Source: Marisa cornuarietis (taxonomy: Eukaryota > Mollusca > Gastropoda > Architaenioglossa > Ampullariidae). From it: DNA of 64,000 nt. Of the stretch, positions 11,199-24,299 are shown piece after piece. The stretch is from positions 3,038,001 through 3,102,000 of the forward strand of contig SMMW01000522.1 of NCBI GenBank assembly GCA_004794655.1, written 5' to 3'. How positions within the stretch are numbered: position 1 is the stretch's first letter; each line of letters begins with the position of its first letter. Under the pieces are notes generated by a model. It saw only the letters and a list, made by a program, of their open reading frames with translations, had not been told where the DNA came from and made no database searches. The translations under genes were made by a program, and so were the position numbers.

Positions 11199-11814
11199 CT
11201 GTAGAGAGAAGACAGAAATACCATAGTTAGCAATACCACCAGCTTTTCCTGGACCGCACTTTGTCTCATTTACATGGGCATGCAATCTCCTGCCAGTTGT
11301 CTGCATTCCCAAAGTCAGTAACACAACAAGCTGCAGTCAAATTGCTAGATCACAATTAATGTTGATGCACCAGTGATGGAACTCCTTTAAAGCACAAATA
11401 CCAGTCCTAATATTGATCTCAATTACTGTATATCCCTTTTGGTTTCAACCAAAGGTTTAAAAAAAAAAATTCTTGTTTGGCACTGTCACACAGTTGAACA
11501 CACGTGCTGCAACTTTAATTTCTCTACATTATGGTGTCAATGTGGTCATGTTGTAAACAGAAAACAGTTTCTGTTTATTTTCAAGAAGTATAACAGTCTA
11601 GTGCACTTCCTGAAAGCAGTTTGAACAGGCACTTCCTGATGATGATGCACGCAATGAATATTATTTCACTGGGAGACAATTATTGTCTGCCTCTACACAC
11701 CACTATTTATCACTAAGCATCTCCTTATCACCATGAACCCAGACTACTGGCGATACTTATAAACTGGTGAGCAGCAATGGCTTACAGATGTTCTTACTGT
11801 CACACATCATAATC

Positions 11815-12195
11815 ATAAAACGACCAGTTGCTGCTGCAGTGCCGCAGACCACTTTCCAGACGCTGGCTGTGAGTACAAATGTTTTGGGCTGCAAAGATTT
11901 GTTGTGAACACATATTTAACGCATATTTCCGTTTTTTGATCGCAACAGTGTTCTCAATGTCGGCAAAATGCTGCTGACGTTCCAGCTGTGGACGGGGTTG
12001 CATAAAAGGCTGGTTGCGATATCACCGAGTCCCGAGGAGGCTTGGCGTGGACTGCGACTGGCAGAAGTGGCGCCTGCCGCCAATGCTGTGCCCTGACGAC
12101 ATGCAGCAGGCTGCGACCACTGGGACTCGGACACACGCAAGGCAGCGGCCGATCAGCAGTCACGCACTGACGTGTAACAGGCGTGCTTCAAACTA
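11815..12195. promoter_or_regulatory. CpG-richer islet, no coding potential
   Basis: A roughly 380-bp block about 0.6 kb upstream (minus sense) of the signal-peptide exon is clearly richer in GC and CpG than its flanks. It contains 'gtgccgcagaccac', 'cgagtcccgaggaggc' and 'gcggccgatcag'. Frames open on both strands across it (11800-12220), but none has splice signals or protein-like character. It may be a promoter or enhancer. An alternative transcription start close to the signal-peptide exon is possible but unproven. Confidence 0.22.
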
Positions 12196-13520
12196 TCCTT
12201 ATGTCTCTCAAGTTTATTGATGCTTGTGATCACCCTGGCATCGCTAGTTACCCATAGTAGTAGTCGGGGTCAAGCAGAAAGCTTGGCTAATCAATGAATG
12301 CGAACAGCGGCTGTAGAGGAAGGATGCTACCCATTAAAGGCAGGGGTTTATGGGGAGGATGTGCTATTCAGCCACTGACCACAACCGGTCTTCCGCTCTC
12401 CCTTTCACAAGCACTGTAGTGTAACTGGGTAGGATTTTGTGACGCCACATACGTAGACAAGCCAATGCATGTGGTCTATATATTATTATTTTTTTAGTTT
12501 AGTACCAGCTGGACTATGTTCGCTTATCCAAGAAGCACACTGCTGCTGATGTCAATGAGTTAATGCCACCTATAGCATCTGCCAATGACCACATACCACC
12601 CAGCCAACAAGATCTCCATAACAATTTATTCCACCCCAATGGTCCTCCTCCATAAACCTTATAAATAATGAAAGCTGCTGTACAACCCCATTCCCTCTCT
12701 CTCACACACAGATTAAATGATTAATTCTTTATTACTACAAAAGCTTTAGGTCCAAAAAGGATTTAAAAATCTGATCTAGAGAGAAATGCCCATCTAATAA
12801 ATGCCATGATTAATACATCATTCCTTTCGAAGACAATGCCACTTCTTGCATTAGAATTTACAATATTGGTGAAATGAGGTATCACAGAATCTGTTTAAGC
12901 ATGATGACAAATGGTCTCATGAGACCAGGTGCACAATAAACCACTAAGTGTTAGCTGGATGATTAACTCACAGTAGTTACTGCAATTGAGACAAAAATGA
13001 GCATTTCAGTTGGTCTGCATTAGCTATGCTAGTTGGCACATAGGCAGGTCTTCTGACAGTGTGTATTGCAGCAAATGTCTAGGTTGTTTAACATTGTTAT
13101 CTATGACAGAGGTTGATTGAATAAGTTAATCTAACATCTAACTGGTGGAAGCTTCATAGGCTGGTGGTAAGTGCACTTAAGAGCAGATGGTAGCCAATTT
13201 AAGGCATGTCCAGCATGCCTGAATTACGTGGGACAATAAGAGGTGGCCGAAGGAGAATTAGGAGAGGCTAAGACTTGACTATCCTCATGCCTTGCTCTAC
13301 ACCCAGTGCCCTTATGGTCACTAGGCTACAGCATTTTTTACCTTTACATTCATAGTAAACAGCATCACATCTCCATATTCTTCCCATGCTTTTGACACAA
13401 TTTTAAAAATGCCTGAAAGGAACATGAAATGTGTTGTATGTTGACAATTTTCACACAGTTGAACACCTGTGCATCACTTGTATGCCTACATTATGGTTAA
13501 GGGGGGTGGGGGGTGGGAAC

Positions 13521-13550
13521 TGGTGTTTTACACGGAGCCAGCAACTACAT
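13521..13550 (+). repeat. Short fragment of a dispersed repeat (also at 32126-32420)
   Basis: The block 'tggtgttttacacggagcca' followed by gcaacta matches the start of the longer copy at 32138, including the preceding G-rich run. It is only a fragment, and I do not recognise the family. Confidence 0.4.
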
Positions 13551-14214
13551 TATGTTTCCCCTACATTGTCTATGTGATAATCTTGTGAACTAAAAATGGA
13601 AAGGCATGTGCCTTCAAAACTCAATGTATGAAATGTCATTCCCAGATACCAGCTGGTGACCCTGTCAGTACAATACTACTACTGAATGTAGCTGCTGTTC
13701 CATTTTGCAACTATAAATAATCACACATTTTTTTCTGGCATCTTGAATTTCTTCCCCTATAACTGAACTCATCTCCATTTTCCAAACATGGAAGAAGAAT
13801 GACAAGGGACTAAACTAGCTTGAAAGAAAACGCTTACAAAAACATGAGGTTCGTATGATTGCATGTTCTGTTTGCAAAAAGGGCTTCATTTAGTTTTACT
13901 GACCTTCACTGTTTTCCATCATGATCTATGGATGAGAAATATTTCTTTCTTCGCTACCAAAGGACAAAAGATTCACTACATAGGTTTGTCACATCAGTTT
14001 CTTCAAAAAATGTGTTAAAAATATTTTTAGAGTAAAATGTTTTACAGCATGACCTTAGCAACACTTTTCACCTGGATGAGTTCCTGTTAGTGTAATGTCC
14101 ATCCGGGTTGCCCCCCCCAAAAAAGCAACATATTTTTAATCTAGAGGATAAACACAAAATATCAACAAAGCTTCAAAACTTGCATACTTTCCTGAGTTTT
14201 ATAATGTAAAAATA

Positions 14215-15302
14215 TGAAATAATAATAAATTTTAATATAGCACCATATCATAGCCCTGTGGGAAATCCCTTGGTGCTTTACAAATAATCATCATCATCAG
14301 TCCTCATTGTGCTGTCTGGCATGTGAGGCAACAGCTAGAGATCTCCATCTGGTTCTGTCTGCTGCTGTTCTGGGGCTGTTCGAGTGATAGGCCTCTGTTC
14401 TTGAGGTCCTTTTCCATGGACCGCCTCCAAGTCTCTTTGGGCCTCCCTCTGTTCTTCTTTCCCTGTGGTGTCCATCGCAGGGCTGTTCTGGGGATTAAGT
14501 CTGGAGACTTTTGGCACATGTGACCTAACCATCGCCAGCACTGTAGTTGGATTGCTTCTGCCAAGGCGCACATCCCCACCCTTTCGCACAGTTCGTCATT
14601 TAAGATGGTGCTGGGCCAGAAGATCTTTTTATGCGCCGCAGACACTTGGTTTGAAACACTTCACGCTTTTTCTCGATAGAGGCTGTGGTCTTCCAGCACT
14701 CTGACCCATATAGGAGGACACTAAGGACGTTGCTCTTGAAGATCCTGATCTTTGTATGGCTGCTGAGGCCAGTGGATCTCCAGATGGGCTTAAGCATTGC
14801 ATAAGCTTGATTGGCTTAGCTGATCCTGGTGTTGACCTCCTGTTCACAGTCACCATCTGCTGTCATCTTGCTGCCTAGGTACACAAATTCTTTTACGTCC
14901 ACTAGTGGACTCTTGTAGACCCTGTCGACTTCCCTGAGTGACACAACGCATGAGCCAATCAATGGCCAGTGTGAACAGTATTGGTGACAGGATGCACCCC
15001 TGCTTGACGCCTGTGTCCACTCTAAAGGGTTCAGTCAGCTGGTTGTTGTGGATGACCTGGCATTCACAATTTTCATATAAAGACTTGATGATGTTAACCA
15101 GTTTCCTTGGGATGCCATAGTGACGTAGAATCTTCCACAGAGAGGCACAGTTTTGTTGAAAATGTTCCCCCCATCTCTTCAGTTTGGCTCGCTCTTCAGT
15201 GATGGGTGTACCATCTGCTCTTTTAACCGGAAGGTCCTGGTTGTGCCTTCGGTCACCTCGTAGCTTCCTTATGGTCTGATAGATCGCCCTCATGTCTTTC
15301 AA
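14215..15302 (-). pseudogene. RTE-like LINE relic: frameshifted, internally deleted endonuclease/reverse transcriptase
   Basis: In minus-strand sense this is the 3' part of a non-LTR retrotransposon ORF. 15302-14850 is in one frame and encodes the pre-RT linker (KLKRWGEHFQQ), then, after an apparent internal deletion, RT blocks 'HYGIPRKLVNIIKSLYE' and 'TGVKQGCILSPILF'. The catalytic FADD block is lost to frameshift or deletion. The C-terminal part resumes in shifted frames: 'KIRIFKSNVLSVLLYGSECW' (about 14750), then, in another frame, 'RWLGHMC' and 'RGRPKETWRRS' (14304-14645). The pattern YGSECW ... RWLGH ... GRPKETW is typical of the RTE clade. The 3' end runs into 'gatgatgatgat' and a 'gtgctatattaaaa...ttattatt' tail near 14215. 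It cannot encode a working enzyme. A tRNA-derived SINE abuts its 5' side at 15305. Confidence 0.85.
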
Positions 15303-15304
15303 AT

Positions 15305-15580
15305 AATAGTAATTATGAATACTTTCTGTTCACATACCCTCACCTGATGGAGGTTAGTTGCTTTGGCATGAAGGTATTTCCACCTAGATGTGATTTTGCA
15401 CTATGAGATGAGTGGGAGTGGGGAGGCAACCTGAGTACCCTGAGAAAACCCCTGAGGGTCAGCCCTGCGAACAGGTGTCACATTTAGATAGAGTTGGGAG
15501 AGAGACAAGATCTGAACCCAAGACATCTCATTGCAGTGGTGACAAGCGAGTGTTATGCCATTATGCTACAGGTTGCCCCT
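15305..15580 (-). mobile_element. tRNA-derived SINE with central conserved-looking domain
   Basis: In minus-strand sense the element opens 'ggggcaacctgtagcataat'. It has an A-box-like 'tagcataatgg' (15568-15558) and a B-box-like 'gggttcagatc' (15519-15509) at tRNA-like spacing, the split internal RNA polymerase III promoter of a tRNA-related SINE head. The body includes, in plus-strand reading, 'gtaccctgagaaaacccctg', a block similar to the conserved core of widespread animal SINEs (possibly the Meta-domain type; recalled, not verified). The tail 'attactattattt' adjoins the LINE relic at 15302. No coding capacity. Confidence 0.65.
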
Positions 15581-17287
15581 GATGGTGAAGCTTAAAGTGT
15601 CTTCACACACACTGCACACACACATGCATGCACATGCACAATTAGTACACCCAAATGCCATACACCTCTGACCAACCGATCAACCACCCAAAGCATATAG
15701 CATACATTCAAACAGTATTAGCAACTGGGGGTTGGAAAAAAATGTTGTTGTGGGTACCTAAGATTTCCTTCTGAGAAGAGGAATCAAGAAAGACCAAGAG
15801 TAGACATGAGTTATACACAGAGATTTGAAATCTAATCATATACAAATAGAGAAAACAATCATAATGCACAGAACTGGGTCCTATGTTGATGTACTGTTGG
15901 CTGGCTGGCAGGTACAAAGAATCTCTTGCACACAAAGACTCACTGGCTAATGAGTCTGGAGCAACCCCTGCCATGACCAGATCACTCACTCCACTCAAGA
16001 TCACATCATCCCAACACTGAAAGGTGAATCAACCCATGCAAGAAAGAAGGATCGATCATATGTGAATTAAACTGTACATTTTGTCGGTGAAACGTTTTGT
16101 TTTTCATGTATTTGCTGATCAACCTCTATTGTTAAATGCTTGTGAAATTAAGAATTTTAAGCATTACAGTTTAAATTACTGGTAGTCAGCTATAAAAAAG
16201 CATGTTTACATGTTTCTATGAAGGTCAGCATTAACATTCTGGAACAGTGTTTACTATTGTTATAAGTTAGAAAGCATTACACTGCAAAGCTTGAAAACCT
16301 TTCTTGCTAGAACACCTACTGTAAGGATAAGCTGCAATAACAAGTTATAAGTATTTTCTGTTAATACTTATCTTGTACTTGTACTAGAACCACTGACATG
16401 ACTGATCTAGTACAAGCTTGCTACCTTATTTTATTTTCAACTGAAGTAACAGATGAATGCAAAAATTAGAGTTTTGTTAGTACTTTTGTACCAGTTTTTA
16501 ATTCTTAAATTATTGGGTCATCCAAAAAAAACCTGTCTGGTGGCATGCAGATTTAACATATTTTTATTGTTATACAGACAGTGTTGGACATGTTAATAAC
16601 ATTTTTTTTTCTAAAACTTATGATGTACTTTAATGTCATCTGCATATGAAAATGGACATGACTTCTGGCTCTTTACAAGTTCGAACAGGATCACTGAGTA
16701 ATAGCCCTTTAACCACTTTTGAGGAGGCCATCTGGCTCATACACACTAATTTGTTCTCAGTGTGCTTGGAAACCAAATCAGTCATACTTCCTTGAGTGTG
16801 TCTTTTGTTTTATATCCAGAAATAAACTGTGCCAGTCACACTGAACAATTCTGTGCTGTTGCTGTTCTAAACTTTTTAAAACTGGAGCTAGCATAGTGCA
16901 GATGATGTTGTATAGAGAAAGAGAATATATATATATAGTCTGTTCCGATACTTAGGTGAAGGGTTAGGGCACGGGATGAGGCAAGCAAGATGATGAATGT
17001 GTTGCACCTGTCTTTAAGCCTATCCTGCATTTCATATGGATCCTGGATTTGATTGTTAACTAGAAGAATGGTTTCTTCTCCCCACATTAGAATCTCAAGT
17101 TTCACAGTCTTATTAAAAAAAATTAAAACTTTTGTTTATAACTCAGAAAAAATTCAAGTGAGTGATAGTAGCACTATTCTGACGTCTAATGCAAAAATAA
17201 CACTGCCACTATCTGCACATCACAAACAATGACCTTGCTCACAGTCGGCAAAGAAACAGTTTGTACAGCCCCTGTCTATCATTTCGT

Positions 17288-17426
17288 GACCTAATATAAT
17301 AGTTATTCTCTCTCAACATTTTATTCTAGTATGCACACTCACATATGCCCATGCATTCATGATCTAATAAAATAGTTATTCTGTCTTCAGCCTAGTAGTA
17401 TGCACCCTCACAAATAATGCATATGT
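17288..17426 (+). repeat. Tandem duplication, two 73-bp units
   Basis: Two adjacent diverged units start at 17288 ('gacctaatataatagttatt') and 17361 ('gatctaataaaatagttatt'). Each continues through a pyrimidine stretch to 'tatgcac.ctcaca' and 'atgca'. This is a local duplication with no coding content. Confidence 0.7.
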
Positions 17427-18446
17427 GTGTGTATTAGAAAATGAGAATGTGAGAGGGGCAGAAACTGAAATAGTGACTTCACTATGACAAGGATGAGGCC
17501 AGCTTTATGCACTGGTATAGAACTAACCTTTGCCATATTTACAATTCAAGATAAAGCCGCCAAAAGTAGGAAGAATGAAAGGATGGGGTGAACCATTTAC
17601 ACTACTGTCACTGCCTGCTGTAAAATGAATGCTAAACATAAGTCAAAATGAAAAAAATGGACACATTTTGATAAAGATTCTCTTATCACCTCTGAATTGT
17701 CCAAATTATATGAAAATGTACATTTGCCTACATATTGTTGTTGAATATGCTGTTTTGTATTGTCAATATGCTTGTATCCCCACATGTCATAATGATCACG
17801 AGTCATTGGCATTAAGATGTCATGTCATGTCTGAATTGTCCAATACTGTAAGAGGCAGCATTCACTTATTCGTGGGTGTCTAGCAATATACCCATTACAG
17901 CAGAGGCCCTCCAGCAAAATATGTACCGCAGTGACAAAAAAGTCTTTTAGGTGTCTTAGCACAATCAACATTCCTTAGATTAAATCATTAGAAATATTCA
18001 AGTGTGAGCATATCTGCAAAGCATATTGTTTCCAGCTTTGTTCTACATGTACTCATTTTTGTGAATAGAGGTGGTAATATTCGTTTTCCCATATATTATC
18101 TTATTAGCATTAGTAAGTGTTGTTCATTTAAGCCTTCTTTGGTTACTCCTCTTACTTTGATTGAGGAGTGCATGAATACTTAACCCTCATCTATATCAAG
18201 CAGCAAGAATATTCTGCTCATCCTCTCTGTACACAGACTTTACAGTAGACACTGCGCAATGAGCTATGGGAGGTAACAACTGCCTCAGTTTTCCCACCAA
18301 AAAGACAAACACACACTGCTCTCCCCTAGAAGACATGTTTTGTTATCCTTAAATATTTTAAAAATAAATTTATGAATCTTTATAACCTTTAAATCAATCA
18401 AGCATGCAAATAACTAATCAAATAAACCTAGCAACTAAAAAAAAAT

Positions 18447-18513
18447 AAAATACTAGTATTTTAAACTGGAAGTGCTAATTAGTTACTTTAAATAATTTAA
18501 AATACCAGTATTT
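18447..18513. repeat. AT-rich palindrome and inverted repeat
   Basis: 'aaaatactagtatttt' (18447-18462) is a perfect 16-bp palindrome. With its flank 'ttaaa' it pairs with 'tttaaaataccagtattt' (18496-18513), 17 of 18 bases matching. The result is a potential stem-loop or cruciform in otherwise featureless AT-rich DNA. Confidence 0.6.
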
Positions 18514-20382
18514 CTTTTTTTATTTGTAGGTGGTACATACCAAGGCATTAGTATTAGCAGTCTAATGATCATGTAGCAATCAAAGTATAAAAACTTAAAA
18601 CTACCTTAATGACATATTAAAATCTCACCATACATATGTAATAATATTTTTAGACACAGATTTTGTTACCTTGTATATGGCTATAAACATTGTAATGCAT
18701 TGAACTGCAGCAAAACTGTTTTAATCTTTACTGTTCATAAAATATATAATTTAAAAATAAGACAACTACTTTTGTTTTTCATTTAATCTGTGAACAGTCT
18801 AGCAGCAATTTAAAGAGGTTAAGCCTATCAGAATAATATATATGATGGTAAAGAAAACATCAAACATGTCAACGATTAAAACAACATATAGACATTTAAT
18901 GAAGCTTAGTTATTTAAAAATGCAACAACATTGTTATCCACAAAAATACTAACGAATTAACTAAAGAAAGTAAATTTTAACTTCCTGTTTGGATACTACT
19001 GCAAGAGCAGAGTTTAATGACTGTATTCTTTATACAAACAGAAGTTTAGATTGAAATCAATAATGCATGAAACAGATATAGCAAATGGTATCACATAGTG
19101 GAATATAGTTGAATACAAACAAATTTTAATGAATACTTACAATGTAATTATCACTTTCATAATTGAAACACTAGTATAATCCAACAGCACCTATCCCTGA
19201 AGGCACAGAAATCCAGCACAGTAATCCAAAGAATTCCTTTTGTTTACACCATTACATTATCCTGTAACCTCCCTGCACTTTCTGTAAAAGAAAAACAAAA
19301 AAGTATTTAATGTAACACAAAACTGTGGCAGTTTTTGTTGCCTTAAAACTTAGATGATTCATTTCCAACAAGCAAATAAAAGCAAGCATGAAGGGAAACA
19401 CAAACACATCCGTGTAGCTGCATATGATTATGTGAACACACAGAAAATGAGAAGCGCACTGATTAATTCCCTCATTGCTGACCTTTCATAAACTAACACA
19501 CCCTTTCAAAATGTTCTAGCAGTACATCATGACCTAGCCATGTCTGCCTCATTATCTGTAAACTTAGGTCAGAGAAGAAGAGGAGGGTCATGAAGGCTGT
19601 AACTTATTTGGAGACTTGGATAGCAACCCAATGACTCACTAGTCACAGCTTGGGGGTCAAGGAGTCACAACAGCTATTGTAGTGAACTACACTGCCTGTA
19701 ACCTGGCTCCATTACATTCTTTTGCCGGCTGTGTTCTGCTTTTTCTTAAGAGTGGGTAAGAGGGTGGATGGGTGGATTATGATCCTGTCAGTGACAGTGA
19801 AAAAAAAAACAGAGCTTGTGCACAAATGGATAATCATGCTTATGTACATGTTGACACCTACAGTTGTGTACTGAATGGACAAAAAAATACTATGTACCAA
19901 TCTTGTCTTTGCTTTCACCTTGTCAAGACAGACTAACATTATGTTTAACCTCAAGACAAAATATCAAGCATGGTCTGAACAGAGCTTCTGTACTTTCTTG
20001 CATCAAGGGGGCGGGGGGAACCCATCATAACACTATCTTCAAATATACTTCAATGAAAAAAATGAAACTCAGTTTTGATACAAGTATGGTAAATTGTCAA
20101 AATAATAACTTTTAATAGTGTGACACTTTTTAAATGTTGCTCAAACTCTAATGCAGTTTTAAATGAAGTTGCATGAGTAAACAGCAACAACTGTTACAGT
20201 ATAATTTTTTTTGGGGGTGTGGGGGTGTGGTTAAACATTGCCCCTGTTTAGCAATGTTTCTGTGTTTAAGAAATATGATAATGACATCACTGCTTTCATG
20301 GTGTACAGTTCATAACACTTAAGTCTTAAATCTTGAACTGTGAAAAAGCAACACAAGGCTGAATGTCTTTTGTATTGTACTC

Positions 20383-20460
20383 TCTAGTGAAGCACACTGA
20401 GGTCACTACCCTGTAAGGAAATGCACTATATAAGTGCTCTTTAATAATATTATAATATAT
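20383..20460 (+). repeat. LINE/SINE-type 3' tail
   Basis: 'gtaaggaaatgcactatata' followed by an AT-rich run with ttaataatatt resembles the 3' terminal motif (gc.ctatataa...ttattatt) of the retroposed elements elsewhere in this window. The body of the element is too eroded to assign. Confidence 0.3.
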
Positions 20461-21220
20461 AGTATACAAAACAAAGTCAGGCTCCATGTCAACTTGCCTC
20501 AAAACCTACATGCTCTTGATGTTTAATATAAAAGACTGTGTGACATCAATTTTTGTCACAGCTAGAATCCCTCTAATTTCCAAACAGTGCATAAGAAGCC
20601 TACAAAATAATACTATTAGTTAAACATTAAATAAGTCACAACCACATACACCACACAAAATCATTCTACATGTGCCAACAAACATACTCAAGCAATGTCA
20701 GCAATACTTTGATGACCAAGTGTACTTTAAGACAAGCGTTAAGCTGATTTTAAAATGCATTGATTTATCTGAGCTATGGCGATGAGCTCTTGGTATATAA
20801 CAGGGCAGGCAATACTCTTGCCTTCTTGTACTGCACTGTTGCAGTTGTTGCCCTTCTGATGCAAGGACTGATCATCTCTTCTGCTAGGTCATACACAATT
20901 TTTTGATGACACTGTATCCATGCTTCATTAAGTATTTTTATCTTCAGATGACATAAGTGGTTGTAAAATCACACCATTATATCTAGATATAAAGTACATG
21001 CAGATAACTTTTACAGCTGAACATATACTAAAAGATGAATGGAAACAGTACCAGGAACAACTGCATAAACATAAGAGCTTTCTATTCCACTCCCTAATTG
21101 AAACCTATCCCACAACAGACCTCTCTCTGAATGTGACACCAGTTTACAAGACAATCAGTGGGGTTCCCCGCAACCCACCCCCCAACATACTCTGGTTTTC
21201 TCCACCCTGTGTGTGTGCCT

Positions 21221-21247
21221 GTGTGTGTGTGTGCGCGCGCGCGCGCG
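21221..21247 (+). repeat. GT tract running into an uninterrupted GC tract
   Basis: A (GT)n run is followed directly by (GC)n, about 27 bp in all, then by a GA-rich stretch. Alternating purine-pyrimidine of this kind can adopt Z-DNA. It lies just upstream of the retroposon tail at 21300-21423. Confidence 0.85.
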
Positions 21248-21299
21248 GGAGCACCTCATGGAGGGAGAGAGAGAGACCAAGTAGCTATGATTTGAGAGG

Positions 21300-21423
21300 T
21301 GGTGAATGAATTCGTAGGACATATAATGATAGGTGTGTGTTCACGTGACTTTATGTGTGTAAGTGCCTTGAGTCTGCTTTTGTTGGTGGATAAGGCACTC
21401 TATAAGTAAACATTTATTATTAA
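21300..21423 (+). mobile_element. Retroposon 3' end
   Basis: 'gtaagtgccttgagtctgct' leads into 'gataaggcactctataagta' and ends in 'catttattatt'. The layout (a 'ccttgag' block, then a 'g.cactctataa' terminus with a TTA-type tail) is that of the LINE-associated 3' ends common in this window. No ORF remains; the family is unknown. Confidence 0.4.
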
Positions 21424-22999
21424 AACAAGACATGGCTGTTAATAATATTCTTAAAAACCAAATGACTTCCATATTTACAGTTCATTACTTTCTCACTCCT
21501 CAGAAAAAAAATAAGTATGCTAAAAATGCTTTACCATTGTTCTTGGCTGGTCTAAAGATTTTTTATTTTTTTACTTTAACATTAACTGTGAATGTTATAA
21601 ATAGCCATTCACCACTGCACAAGATCTACTCAGAATGAAAAATGACCTAATATGAAGACCTTTGTCATGTGCTTAAGAATATCAAGTAGGCTGCACAAAA
21701 ATGAAAAAGATAAAAGTTTAAAATACACGAACCTTGCTGACAGCATCATGTGTTGTGACTTTTTCCTTTTATTGAACACCAATAACCCACATCAAATTTT
21801 GTCTGAACAAAGCTGAGCACACTGATCAATAAGTATTTAACCCCTTTTCTGCTTTTTTGTTTACATCTCATCGAACCCAAAACATTTTTTTTAGGCTCCG
21901 CTACTTTGAAATGAATTTTTAAGCCATTCTTCTCCTACCAATGCAAGACTTAGAAAATACTCTATAGGGAGCACTGATAAAGAAATCACTAAACATTGTG
22001 GTGGGAAACTACCCATATTTGCTACAGTGATAACTTTTGACATTTCCCTAAAATGTCAATTGTAGTTATTTAAGCTGTTGGTGCAATTGCCATTCTGTCG
22101 TAGAATTAGAAGACTAAGATATACAAATATGACAAGTGCCATCTCAATAACCAGATCACAGTATAACAAACGTTTTCAAATGGCCCATGGATATCAAGAA
22201 AAACAAGTGCGCTCTCTTAACACCTCACTCCCCAACGACCTGAAAAGGTTAGGGGATGACCTTTATCTTTTTTACCTTTTATCCAGAAAAACACTTGTGC
22301 TAAGTTTCAAAAAGTTTTCTTACCACTGGGGAGGGTTACTTAAATCTCACTTTTAAGCCCTCACATCCACACCCAGAAGTTATGCAAAAGTCCAGGCCAA
22401 GGACCTCACATGCAATCAGCCTTAGGTTAATTAAAGATAACAGGTTAACAATGACTCATGAGTCCATTACCTTGTATTACCTTTTCTTCATTGCTATAAC
22501 TTACTGGAATTAAGTTTTGTGAGGTTTTCACAGATATACTTCTCACTGAGCCAAACATTTTTTTTAAACGGGAAACAAATGATTTATTCCTGTATGAAAT
22601 GCTGTTTGATGTTTTTACATTTGGTGTTTTGGATGCGATACTGTTAGGGAATGCATCATCTTTTGAGATGGCCTATACAGCAAAGCATTGGGTGTTACCT
22701 TAAAAAAAAAAATCGTCAATGGACGTCTTAGGCGACTGCATGTTTCTACCAATTTTTCTACCTGTCCTTTGCACTTTCTTCTGTGTGAGTATAAGTTTGA
22801 TGAGAGTATATGATTCCAGAGAAGAGCTATATATAGCTAAATATCAAGCTTACATACCCAGCATCCTGGCCGATGCTGACAGCCGCTATGTTTTGGCGAT
22901 GCAACCCGAGCTTGAGCTCTGCAAATACTGCACCACTACACAAGACAAAGACACAGCCTTCTGACAATGGCTTTGTCCCCGGTCCCCTATATAGCTGCT

Positions 23000-23245
23000 G
23001 GCGCCACCGTCATGTGTGTGTCCCGCGGTACCAGGGACACATGCGTTGGCACCGTGACATCACCAATCGCCACAGCGGCTGCTGCAGCATTTCATCAAGC
23101 ACGACTGTCCTTGCTTCCACAATGCCGAGCCCCACAGCAACAAGGACGCACGTGCGCGCGCGTGTGAGTGAAATAGAAATCGGAAATCTAACGCACACGT
23201 ACATACACAATGGTACCGTGGCTCTAGACCACATATGTTGTTGAA
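23000..23245. promoter_or_regulatory. CpG-richer block with an 8-bp hairpin and a CG/CA dinucleotide tract
   Basis: The block contains 'tgtgtcccgcggtaccaggg' followed by acaca, whose arms TGTGTCCC and GGGACACA form an 8-bp stem. It also has an alternating 'gcacgtgcgcgcgcgtgtg' run near 23150. Overlapping frames on both strands (22873-23293) are by-products of the GC content. The function is unknown; an enhancer or a piece of a TE are equally possible. Confidence 0.2.
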
Positions 23246-24299
23246 GGCTGGTTGACTACCGATCAGTTGGTGTGCCGAGCACTTAAGTCCCACAAAAACA
23301 TAATGTAAATGTGTTTAATTAGTTTCGGCACTCACTAAAAGCTACCTACTCTGTATTATTCATATTATTTAAAAGTACAGAATATGTCATAAAAAGTGTG
23401 TGTGTGTGGGGGGGGGCCCTTCAAATACGTTTCCTTAAAAATACGGCTATTACAGTGCTGTAAATTTACTTTTATTTAATAAAATATTAAATTTAAATTT
23501 TGTACCACAATTACTAATAGGTACTCCAAACTGAACGAGCTGCTGTGATTGTTAAAAATCGCTCACTTTCAAACACACTGTGCCTTTTAGTTATTACACT
23601 TTGAACATCGATACATGAACGAAAAATAATATTTGTTTTATTCTCTGTCCAACTGTGTGGTTTTCTTATGAGTGAACGCAAAATAAATGGCAAAAACCTG
23701 CTTGGAACTACCCCACCAAAACGAGTTTCACCCCGCTGCGTCGAAAGTAGGATCTAACAGTAGGCGAGGTCATCACCGAGGAAAGAGAATAAGCTTTGAC
23801 TTGATACCAAAAGCGGGCAACTTTTGTTTCAAAAAAGTGCGCTAAAATCAAATGTGACAACTTTGAATAGTGGTTTGTTATCATACTGGTGTATGGACTT
23901 ACCAAAATCAGCATTTTATTCATCATCGATCAGTTTTGAGCAATAATTTACCCTGAAATTAAAATATTAAAACAATTGTAACTTTGGAACTATTTGAGCT
24001 ATAGAAAAAAGCTTGGTACAACTGAAATCAAAATATAAAAACTGTTTGTCTATGTACTTTTCTTTTTGCTCATTGTTGATTTAAAGATCGACTGAAAATA
24101 CTATACTTCTTTTGCTACTTCAAATGCTTAATAATGGCCTTTTTATGTTTTAGCATTGCTGGCGTCATCAACCATGTTTTACCACGAATGGCTAATTCAG
24201 ACACGTGTATGCTACTCTCATACTAGGCAATACTTTTTCTTTTTTTAATGCAATCGTTGTTCTTCATGTTTTTCTCTTTCATTCACTTTTAGCACTAGA

